From Acidobacteriota bacterium (GTDB taxonomy: Bacteria > Acidobacteriota > Vicinamibacteria > Fen-336): 64,000 nucleotides of DNA. The position numbers and the translations under genes are program-made. The notes below the pieces were generated by a model. It had not been told where the DNA came from. It made no database searches and saw nothing but the letters and a program-made list of their open reading frames with translations. Below, piece after piece: positions 54,938 to 61,894 of this stretch. The DNA is taken from NCBI GenBank assembly GCA_016199625.1, contig JACQGI010000023.1, forward strand, positions 1 through 64,000. The letters are read 5' to 3'. How positions within the stretch are numbered: position 1 is the first letter of the stretch; each line of letters begins with the position of its first letter.

Positions 54938-55630
54938 CTAGAACCTCAAGTGAACGCCGATGGTCGCGCTCGCCCCGGTGAGGTCGAGCTGGTTCTTGTC
55001 CGTGGCGCGGAAGAAGTCGCCTCCCATGTCCGTTTCCTTCGCGACCTGGTAGCGCACCTCGCCCGTCACGCTCAGGTCGCGGTTGAGGGGCACACGGACA
55101 CCGCCCGCCACGTGGAATCCGGGCACGACGCCGTCGGACACGAAGTGGTCCGCGAGGATGTTCAGTTCGGGGTCCTCGAAATCCACGAAGTCCCCGAACT
55201 CTTCGTAGTTCCAGAAGAACAGGTCCACGCCCGCGGCGAGGTACGGCGCGAGACGCGCGCGGCGGCTGGTCGGCACCAGACGGAGCGAGACGCCCACGGG
55301 TACGACGTCGAGCTTCAGGGTCTGGAGGATTTCGCGGCCGTCCTCACGCACGAATTCGCGGTAGGACGTGTCCACCTCGCGGCCGTAGCCGTCCAGGTGG
55401 AACCCCAGCTCCACGTTGCGCGCCAGCCGGACGCTGAACTCGATCCCCCCGCTCACGCCGCGGAAGTCCTCCTTGGGATCGACGTTGTACAGATCGGCGT
55501 CGTCGGTGAACAGGTTGCTCTGGGCTCTTGGAAAGAAGCCGCCGAGGCGCAGCTCGACGCCCGAGGCGGACGCGGTGGCGGGCAGAGCCGCGAGGAGGCC
55601 CAGTGTGGCGGTGACCAAGACTCGTCTCAT
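54938..55630 (-). CDS. Outer-membrane beta-barrel protein
   Basis: Signal MRRVLVTATLGLLAALPATASA; amphipathic beta pattern; C-terminal ATIGVHLRF (terminal aromatic residue). Confidence 0.75.
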   Translation of the reverse strand: MRRVLVTATLGLLAALPATASASGVELRLGGFFPRAQSNLFTDDADLYNVDPKEDFRGVSGGIEFSVRLARNVELGFHLDGYGREVDTSYREFVREDGREILQTLKLDVVPVGVSLRLVPTSRRARLAPYLAAGVDLFFWNYEEFGDFVDFEDPELNILADHFVSDGVVPGFHVAGGVRVPLNRDLSVTGEVRYQVAKETDMGGDFFRATDKNQLDLTGASATIGVHLRF

Positions 55631-55823
55631 CGGATCTCCTTCGGGGCGACCCTTTGCCTTCGCCGCCCTCCGTCTCGCCCTTGAAGCAGAAACGGTGCCA
55701 TGGCAGGACCCGCGTGAGCCCACGGAGCCAGCGGCAGTTAGGGGCGGGACGCGCTGGGCTGACCGTCCTCACACGAGGACGCCGGCGTCCCGCGGGGTTC
55801 ATTCGTCGATGGGGGGAGGAGGA

Positions 55824-55868
55824 TGGAGGCGGCGTCCGGATTTGAACCGGAGAGTAGAGGTTTTGCAG
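55824..55868 (-). other. 3' half of tRNA-Cys(GCA): probable attL of an integrated element
   Basis: Minus strand CTGCAAA|ACCTC|TACTC|TCCGG|TTCAAAT|CCGGA|CGCCGCC|T|CCA = anticodon loop (GCA), 3' anticodon stem, variable loop, T-arm, acceptor 3' strand, U73 discriminator and CCA. The D-arm half is absent. Confidence 0.85.
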
Positions 55869-55986
55869 AACGGACGGAGCACTGCGCGACGGGACGGCAT
55901 TCGCTCGAACCCGCGTGGATACTGGCCGAAACCGACGTGCCCGGAGGACGTCCCGGCCTGTTCGGACGCATGACAACCGATAGAAT

Positions 55987-56004
55987 GGGCACAGAACGGG
56001 CACA
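55987..56004 (+). repeat. Paired motif GGGCACAGAACGGGCACA
   Basis: Two GGGCACA units, 11-bp period; a related inverted copy lies at 61668-61685. Confidence 0.6.
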
Positions 56005-56016
56005 AGCGAACACCGA

Positions 56017-56050
56017 GGGGGCCCGGGGCGCGTGCGGCCACCGGGCCCCC
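56017..56050 (-). terminator. Stem-loop at the end of the element's minus-strand operon
   Basis: Perfect 10-bp stem GGGGGCCCGG ... CCGGGCCCCC with a 14-nt loop, 11 nt beyond the last gene; no clear U-tract. Confidence 0.5.
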
Positions 56051-56060
56051 AGGTTTCCCC

Positions 56061-56312
56061 CTACGCGGTGCGACGCTTCGACTCGAGGACGCGACGACGG
56101 GGGCGCGGCCACCAGTTCATCGCCCACTGGATCAACCCTCGCTTGTCGGGCTCGTCGAGCAGCGTCTCGAGGATCCGACGCGGCGTCCAGTAGATCGCCT
56201 CCCCCTTCTCGACGTCTCGGGACAGCGGGCCGCCCGCGATGCAACGCGCGACGCGGCGTAGCGTGTTGACCCGCGTCCGGGTGAGCACGAGAGTCAGAGC
56301 CCGGGGCTTCAT
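56061..56312 (-). CDS. Element-encoded hypothetical protein, 83 aa
   Basis: MKPRALTLVLTRTRVNTLRRVARCIAGGPLSRDVEKGEAIYWTPRRILETLLDEPDKRG; ATGA overlap with the upstream gene. Confidence 0.5.
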   Translation of the reverse strand: MKPRALTLVLTRTRVNTLRRVARCIAGGPLSRDVEKGEAIYWTPRRILETLLDEPDKRGLIQWAMNWWPRPRRRVLESKRRTA

Positions 56313-57154
56313 CGCCCACCTCCCGCCGTGGCCACTTGCCGCCGGCGTGTGGACTCTCGGCGCGCCTGCGATCGGCCAGGCACCTCCCGGATGAGCTTCG
56401 CCATGAAGGGGCGGTCGCGGAGGAAGACGTTGACGACGTCGGACGGCGACACGTAGGGCTTGCTATCCCAGAGCATCGTGCTCATGTCGCTGCCGAGCCT
56501 ATGCTCGATGAACACTTCCCATCCGGGGCGGCGCCCGGAGGCAAGCGGCCAACTTTGGGCGCGTCTCACGACGCCCGCGAAGTCTGCGACGAGCCGCGCC
56601 GAGGCCGCGTTCGCAACGAGCTGCGCGACGGCCGCCATGCTCCAGGGTGTGAGGGTACGGGCGGTGAGGGTGCGGGCGTAGGACTTCAGGATCCGCTGCC
56701 CTTCTGCGTCGAGCTTGACCCACCAGCCCCGTGGGCCCTTCTGGAAGAGCTGCCAGCGGAGGGCCTCCTCGCGGGACATCAGCCCGTCGCCGCCCTCCCC
56801 GGTGCCCTCGACTTGCCGGGCCCAAGCGTCGGCCTTCGGATCCCTCATCGCCTCGACGAGGCCCTCGAGCTCGCGGAGGATCTCGCGCCTGCACTCCTGC
56901 TCCCGCCTCCCGAGGGCCTCCAGCCCGTCCATGGGTTGCCGGCGCCGAAGGAACGCCTCCGCCTCCGTCGCCTCCCTGTCCCTCTCGGCGGCCACGGAGT
57001 GCGACACCATCGAGTCCGTTCTCGCCATGGTCCTCCCCTCGCCAAGTATCTGCCGCAGGTCGGCCGCCGCGGCCTCGCACTTCGCCAGCGTGAGGAGCGC
57101 TGCCTTCCGTTCCTCGGTCGGCCGCCTCCGCGTCCCCTTCCCGGTCTTCGCCAT
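56309..57154 (-). CDS. Element-encoded hypothetical protein, 281 aa
   Basis: ATG 57154: MAKTGKGTRRRPTEERKAALLTLAKCEAAAADLRQIL...; coupled to downstream and upstream genes. Confidence 0.55.
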   Translation of the reverse strand: MAKTGKGTRRRPTEERKAALLTLAKCEAAAADLRQILGEGRTMARTDSMVSHSVAAERDREATEAEAFLRRRQPMDGLEALGRREQECRREILRELEGLVEAMRDPKADAWARQVEGTGEGGDGLMSREEALRWQLFQKGPRGWWVKLDAEGQRILKSYARTLTARTLTPWSMAAVAQLVANAASARLVADFAGVVRRAQSWPLASGRRPGWEVFIEHRLGSDMSTMLWDSKPYVSPSDVVNVFLRDRPFMAKLIREVPGRSQARRESTRRRQVATAGGGR

Positions 57155-57192
57155 GCTCCACCTCCGGATTGCCCCGAGAGGAACCGGCTCTT

Positions 57193-57339
57193 TCACGCGC
57201 GCCGCGGATCCACGAGGACCGCGAGGCCCAAGCCGAACGCGAGCCCGGCCAGGAGCCGCGCGATGCCGGCGACGTCGTCAGCGATCGCCGCGAGGCCCAC
57301 GAGCGCGAGCGCCAGGCCGATCCCCTCCAGGCGAGTCAT
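57193..57339 (-). CDS. Small two-helix membrane protein, 48 aa (absent from the supplied ORF list)
   Basis: MTRLEGIGLALALVGLAAIADDVAGIARLLAGLAFGLGLAVLVDPRRA; two hydrophobic segments; directly preceded by a palindrome. Confidence 0.5.
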   Translation of the reverse strand: MTRLEGIGLALALVGLAAIADDVAGIARLLAGLAFGLGLAVLVDPRRA

Positions 57340-57401
57340 TAGGTTTACAACCTAGGAGTAACACTGGCCGGATGATCCCCCGGAATGGGGCCAGGGTCAA
57401 G

Positions 57402-57569
57402 CTACTTCTGACGGCGCCGGTAGGGGCGAGCGGGCTTGTCCCATCCGCGAGCCTTGCAGCGCGCGCACGCCTGGGGGGGCTTCGGGCCCGTCGTCTTCCA
57501 CTTGTGGCCGCAGCGCTCGCAGGTGCAGGACCACTCGAACGTGGTCACCTTGCGTTTTCGGATGGTCAT
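57402..57569 (-). CDS. Small zinc-ribbon protein
   Basis: MTIRKRKVTTFEWSCTCERCGHKWKTTGPKPPQACARCKARGWDKPARPYRRRQK; CxxC...CxxC. Confidence 0.65.
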   Translation of the reverse strand: MTIRKRKVTTFEWSCTCERCGHKWKTTGPKPPQACARCKARGWDKPARPYRRRQK

Positions 57570-57579
57570 TCGGCGGAGT

Positions 57580-58044
57580 CTACCCACGGCGGGACCCCTC
57601 GTCACGTCCCGGCGGAGCACCGGTACGGGATCGTCCTGGGGCCGGCACCGTGGTGCCCGTACGCGCCGACGCAGTCAGGAGGTCATCCGCGTTGGTCAGA
57701 TGCCCCTTCCGCTCGATCGCGCCTAGCAAACACGCGTCGAGGCGGTAGCGGCTCTCGGCCCGCCGATTCGTCGCGGTCGGCAGGCTTGGGTCGATCACCG
57801 CCCCGCCAAGCTCTTCGAGCCAGGCGTGGAGCGGCACGATGAAGCGCCCGACCTGCGTTGGCAGATTGCACGAGCCCTCACAGTAGTAGAACGCGCCGTC
57901 CTGGGTGTCGACCGCTTCGAGCGCCTCGATCCAGCAGAGCCCCTTCGCATCCGGCGGGAACAGGCTCCGCACGCGGCGCGCCTCGGCCGCGATCCACCAT
58001 CGCTCCACGACGGATGGATGGGCGGGTGACTTCCCGGCGTTCAC
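57580..58044 (-). CDS. Element-encoded hypothetical protein, 154 aa
   Basis: GTG start with GTGA coupling; GLCWIEALEAVDTQDGAFYYCEGSCNLPTQVGRFIVPLHAWLEELGG. Confidence 0.5.
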   Translation of the reverse strand: MNAGKSPAHPSVVERWWIAAEARRVRSLFPPDAKGLCWIEALEAVDTQDGAFYYCEGSCNLPTQVGRFIVPLHAWLEELGGAVIDPSLPTATNRRAESRYRLDACLLGAIERKGHLTNADDLLTASARTGTTVPAPGRSRTGAPPGRDEGSRRG

Positions 58045-58274
58045 CAGGCGCCCCCAGGATCGGCCAGCATCCGGGACGGGCCATCGCCCGTCTCGGCCCC
58101 CGATCGTGTCTCCGACTGCGTGCGCACGCAGTCAGGGGGGGGTCTACGGGACGCCCGACGCCGGCATGCGGCCGAGCAGTAGAGCGCACGCTTCCGGGGG
58201 CCGGTCCCACGCAGCCGGGGGGCGAACGGGCGCCCGCAGGTCGTGCACCAGGCGATGCCGGAGGCGGCGTTCAC
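58041..58274 (-). CDS. Small zinc-finger protein
   Basis: VNAASGIAWCTTCGRPFAPRLRGTGPRKRALYCSAACRRRASRR; CxxC...CxxxC; GTGA coupling at both ends. Confidence 0.6.
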   Translation of the reverse strand: MNAASGIAWCTTCGRPFAPRLRGTGPRKRALYCSAACRRRASRRPPPDCVRTQSETRSGAETGDGPSRMLADPGGAW

Positions 58275-58573
58275 GCGGGCTCCTTCGCCCGATCGCCCGC
58301 GGACCTCGAGGTGGCCGCCGGCTCGCGCGACGGGCTGCCCGGGGCGACCGCGTCCGTGGACGGATCCGTCATCGTCTCGGAGGGTCGCGCCAGGACCTCG
58401 GCCGGCCTGCCGGTGCGCCGGATCCGCCGGCAACGGGCGCACCGACGCGGAAGGACCCACCCCTTCTCGCGGTACCAGTCCGCCTCGCCCGCCGTGATCG
58501 CGAACGAGGCGGAGCACAACAGGCACCGCGAGATGGTGGCGCCGGCCGAGACGCTACCGCTCGAGGACGTCAC
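58271..58573 (-). CDS. Zinc-ribbon (zf-trcl-like) protein
   Basis: CLLCSASFAITAGEADWYREKGWVLPRRCARCRRIRR; CxxC...CxxC. Confidence 0.65.
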   Translation of the reverse strand: MTSSSGSVSAGATISRCLLCSASFAITAGEADWYREKGWVLPRRCARCRRIRRTGRPAEVLARPSETMTDPSTDAVAPGSPSREPAATSRSAGDRAKEPA

Positions 58574-59300
58574 CGCTGGTCGTCGTGAGGGCGGGGTCCT
58601 CCATCGGCTCGTGCGACGCCGGCACCGCGGCGAGCACTTGCTTGCGCAGCCCGGTGACCGTGATGGCGTACAGGTGCCGTAGCTCCCGCATGAGCTCCAG
58701 CTCCTCGGCCGTCGCGGGGTCGGACGTCCGCGCCCGCTCGAGGACCATCGTCAGCTTGCGGTCGGGGTCGACGAGCGGACGGAACTCCGGCGCCACGAAC
58801 GGGCGCTTCCCGCCGAACGACTCCACGATGGGCGGCGCGCTCTCGAAGGCGTCGATGACCATGGGGTCGGATGTCGCCAGGTACGCGGCGAGTCGCTCCG
58901 TGGGCGGGAGCGCCCGGGCCGAGGCCCGGATCTCCGCGAGGCGCAGTTCGTAGGCGATGCGTTCGGCCGGATCGGTCGGCCGGGCGATCGCGCCGCGCCT
59001 GAGGACCACATCCGCCAGGCCCTTGATGCGGTTGTCGAGCGGCAGGATCGCAGCCTCGATCCACCGCGTCACCAGGCCGAGTGTCTTGGTCACGAGCGAG
59101 AGGAGACCCTTGTGCTGGCCCTGAGGCGTCAGGTCCGGGTTGTCGCTGATCTCCGTGAAGCCCTGATCGAAGCTCTGGGCGATCGTGAGGAGGGCTCGCA
59201 GCTTCTCCTCGACGTCCTGGGCCCACTGCGGCCTCAGGCTCTGCCAGGTCTTGATGTGCGCCGGGACCTCGAGGCCCAGCGTGTAAGCAACGTTCGTCAT
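58554..59300 (-). CDS. Element-encoded protein following terminase, 248 aa, unknown
   Basis: MTNVAYTLGLEVPAHIKTWQSLRPQWAQDVEEKLRALLTIAQSFDQGFTEISDNPDLTPQGQHKGLLSLVTKTLG. Confidence 0.6.
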   Translation of the reverse strand: MTNVAYTLGLEVPAHIKTWQSLRPQWAQDVEEKLRALLTIAQSFDQGFTEISDNPDLTPQGQHKGLLSLVTKTLGLVTRWIEAAILPLDNRIKGLADVVLRRGAIARPTDPAERIAYELRLAEIRASARALPPTERLAAYLATSDPMVIDAFESAPPIVESFGGKRPFVAPEFRPLVDPDRKLTMVLERARTSDPATAEELELMRELRHLYAITVTGLRKQVLAAVPASHEPMEDPALTTTSGDVLER

Positions 59301-59373
59301 GGTCTTCTGCCCTTTCCTTTGTGCGTCGTTTGCCGTCGAGTCCGTCTGCGTCCCTTCGTTCGCCGTCCAGACG

Positions 59374-60792
59374 TCAGCCCCACAGGGCCTCCTTGATCAC
59401 GAGCGGTCGGGAGCGGGTTGCCTCCAGGCACAGCACGACGGCGCCGGCCGCCGCGTTGGCACGGTCGTCGTGAGCCCCGGGCCGATGGTCCACACGGTCC
59501 CGCCCGCTCGTCCCACGGCGCCGCTCCAGGCCCCGCAGCTCGCGGAGAAGCTCGGCATCGTCGAGCAACTCGACACGCCCGCGGCCGGCGTTCACCGCGG
59601 GCAGCAGCTCCAGGTACAGCGCGGAGCGGTCGCGTTCGCTGGCGTGGTACGTGATGCCGGCCGCGCGGAAGCCTTCTGACACGAAGCCCGGGGCGTAACG
59701 GTCGCCCGTCGTCTCGCGCAGGCCGTAGCGCTTCAGCAGGTCGGCCGCCTCGCCGATCACGCCCGAGGGGTTGAACGGGGGCCGCCAGGCCCGCACGACG
59801 TCGAGGACGGCGCGCTCCCCGACCAGGTGAGCCACGGCCGCCGTGAAGGCGTCCTTGCCGCTCCCGCTCGCGGCGTCCACGAAGGACACGTACCACGGGC
59901 GCGGCGAGTCCTCCGGGGCCCGCTCGCGTACGCCCTCGGCCACGCACGCCTCGAGCGCCTCCGGGTCGAAGAGCGTGGAGATGCCGGCGCGGAACTCGCC
60001 GAGGACCTCGCTTCGGTACGCCTCGGGATCCTCGGCCTCCATGCGGGCGAGGTAGTCGGCGGGGAGCGTCGGGTTCATCTCCGGCGCCGTGGCCTGCCAC
60101 ACGAGGGTGGGGGAGTCCTCCCGCCCGTGGTGCTTCCGGTGCAGCTCCCACAGGGCCCCGGCCTGCGCGTAGGGACTCGACAGGATCAGGAGCTTCCCGC
60201 CCGTGGTGGCGACGCGCGAGCGCACGGCCCGGAGCATCTCGCGGTCGGTTGGGCGCCCGTCCGTCGCGATGAAGAACGCCAGCTCGTCGACGACGACGCA
60301 CGCGGCCCGGATCCCACGGACAGCCGCGGGCCGGCACGGGTAGACCCCGAGGGACACCCCGCCGGCCAGCTCGAGGGTGTCGGCCGTCTCGCGGGCCACT
60401 TCCGCGCGCAGCACCTCCGACGCCTGGACGGCCTCGCGCACGTAGGCGAGTAGGGCTCGCTGGGCCCCGCGGAGGTCCTGCGCGATCAGCGGGACGTACA
60501 GCCCGCGCCGGCCTGCCATCACGGCCTGCGCGGCCTCGAAGACCCCGACCAGGGCCGCGACGTTGCTCTTGCCACTCTGCGTTCCCACGATGCAGGCGGC
60601 CTCGGGATAGCCGCCCGCCCTCGGCGTCTGGCGGCCCGTGTGCGCCCGGAACAGCTCGAGGTCCCGATCATCCATCGGCAGGCCGTAGACGGCGCGCAGG
60701 AAGGCGAGCCAGGGCCGCCAGGACGTCAGGTCGTGGAAGGCAGGTAGAGCACCGAACAGGTGCGGGTCGCTGAGGGCTTCGATGATCGTCAC
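59374..60792 (-). CDS. Phage terminase large subunit
   Basis: Walker A-like CIVGTQSGKSNVAALVG, Walker B ACVVVDELAFF, motif III LLILSSPYAQAGALW, nuclease YVSFVDAASGSGKDAFTAAVAH and HDDRANAAAGAV. GTG 60792. Confidence 0.88.
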   Translation of the reverse strand: MTIIEALSDPHLFGALPAFHDLTSWRPWLAFLRAVYGLPMDDRDLELFRAHTGRQTPRAGGYPEAACIVGTQSGKSNVAALVGVFEAAQAVMAGRRGLYVPLIAQDLRGAQRALLAYVREAVQASEVLRAEVARETADTLELAGGVSLGVYPCRPAAVRGIRAACVVVDELAFFIATDGRPTDREMLRAVRSRVATTGGKLLILSSPYAQAGALWELHRKHHGREDSPTLVWQATAPEMNPTLPADYLARMEAEDPEAYRSEVLGEFRAGISTLFDPEALEACVAEGVRERAPEDSPRPWYVSFVDAASGSGKDAFTAAVAHLVGERAVLDVVRAWRPPFNPSGVIGEAADLLKRYGLRETTGDRYAPGFVSEGFRAAGITYHASERDRSALYLELLPAVNAGRGRVELLDDAELLRELRGLERRRGTSGRDRVDHRPGAHDDRANAAAGAVVLCLEATRSRPLVIKEALWG

Positions 60793-61070
60793 GCGGCGCC
60801 GCCCTTCCCTGCTGCCTCGCGGCCGTTGCGGGGAATGTCCACCACGGCACCGGGACCGATGATGCGCAACCGGGGCGCGTGCAGCTCGGCCAGGGCCGCC
60901 CGTGCGAGCCCCCGCATCGCGCCGGCCCGGATGGTCGCCGGCACCTTCCACCCGAGGACCGCGAAGGCGCCCGCCAGCTCGGGCCACTCGGCGAGCGTTC
61001 CCGACACGCAGCCGCGGGCAGCTCCCTCCAGCGCCAGGCGTTCACGCTCGCTGAGGGGCCGCGTCGTCAT
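60789..61070 (-). CDS. Element-encoded hypothetical protein, 93 aa
   Basis: MTTRPLSERERLALEGAARGCVSGTLAEWPELAGAF; overlap coupling on both sides. Confidence 0.5.
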   Translation of the reverse strand: MTTRPLSERERLALEGAARGCVSGTLAEWPELAGAFAVLGWKVPATIRAGAMRGLARAALAELHAPRLRIIGPGAVVDIPRNGREAAGKGGAA

Positions 61071-61570
61071 GCCGCCTCCGGATCGGGGCCAGGTGAGGGC
61101 GACGCGACGGCGACGGCGGCGCTCGCGGGGCCCTTGCGCGTGGCATCCCTGCCCGCGAGGTAGTCGCTGAGGCGCGGGATCTCTCTCGCGCGCCGCTCCA
61201 ACCCGAGCTTCTCGAGGAGCCCGGTCAGGTGCGACGCCACCTTGAGCCGCTGTTCGACCAGCGGCACGAAGCGCCGGTATCGCCGGTTGATGACGGCCTC
61301 GGCGTTCTCGCGCAGCCACGAGTCGGCGACCGTGAGCAGGACGACGTCCTGCGCCGCGACGTCGAGGACCGTCCGCTGTGCCTGAGAGAGTCCCTCCTCA
61401 CCCCCCAGGTCCGAGGCCACCGCGGCCCGCCAGTCGCGCACGGCCCGGGCAAGCGCCGATCGGCCGTCGAGCGCCGAGATACCACGGTTGGAGAGGGCGG
61501 CCTTCGTCCGGTGAAAGCCGCTCTGCACATAGCCGCGGCGGGTCTTCCGAGGCGGAGGCGTGGGCTTCAT
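61067..61570 (-). CDS. Hypothetical protein, possible small terminase subunit by position
   Basis: 167 aa, basic N-terminus; part of the coupled operon shortly upstream of the large terminase. Confidence 0.4.
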   Translation of the reverse strand: MKPTPPPRKTRRGYVQSGFHRTKAALSNRGISALDGRSALARAVRDWRAAVASDLGGEEGLSQAQRTVLDVAAQDVVLLTVADSWLRENAEAVINRRYRRFVPLVEQRLKVASHLTGLLEKLGLERRAREIPRLSDYLAGRDATRKGPASAAVAVASPSPGPDPEAA

Positions 61571-61667
61571 GGGGTCGCCGGCCTCCCGGCTTGGTCAGGG
61601 CGGCACGCGGTTTCCTGAACCACACCCCGCGCTGAGGGCCGCGCCTGGCGCGGGTCCCGCGAGGCCC

Positions 61668-61685
61668 TGTGCCCGAACTGTGCCC
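61668..61685 (-). repeat. Paired motif GGGCACAGTTCGGGCACA (minus strand)
   Basis: 16/18 identity to the plus-strand copy at 55987-56004. Confidence 0.6.
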
Positions 61686-61781
61686 GTCCGGCGCCGGGAC
61701 GTCCGATCCTGGAATGCACCCTTCCGGAGCTGTGGTGATTGGGCCTGCTGTGAGCCCTCCTCCCCTGCACCCCTTCTCCCA

Positions 61782-61811
61782 ACAGAAACAGAAGTAGAAG
61801 TAGAAGTAGAA
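61782..61811. repeat. Five-unit hexanucleotide tandem repeat (ACAGAA x2, GTAGAA x3)
   Basis: Direct reading of positions 61782-61811. Confidence 0.8.
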
Positions 61812-61824
61812 GGAGACGCATAGC

Positions 61825-61867
61825 TGTCACATAGTCACGGCGTGACACCGTGACAAGCTCCGTGACA
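61825..61867. repeat. CCGTGACA repeat cluster (iteron/operator-like)
   Basis: TGTCAC-ATA-GTCACG-G-CGTGACA-CCGTGACA-AGCT-CCGTGACA: three direct copies plus inverted copies. Confidence 0.65.
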
Positions 61868-61894
61868 TTTCCGACACCCGATGGTTGCAATTCA

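Noticed and set aside
52520-55684. 1054-aa plus-strand ORF
   Set aside because: Antisense to the ABC transporter genes and the beta-barrel gene; low-complexity His/Glu/Arg composition.
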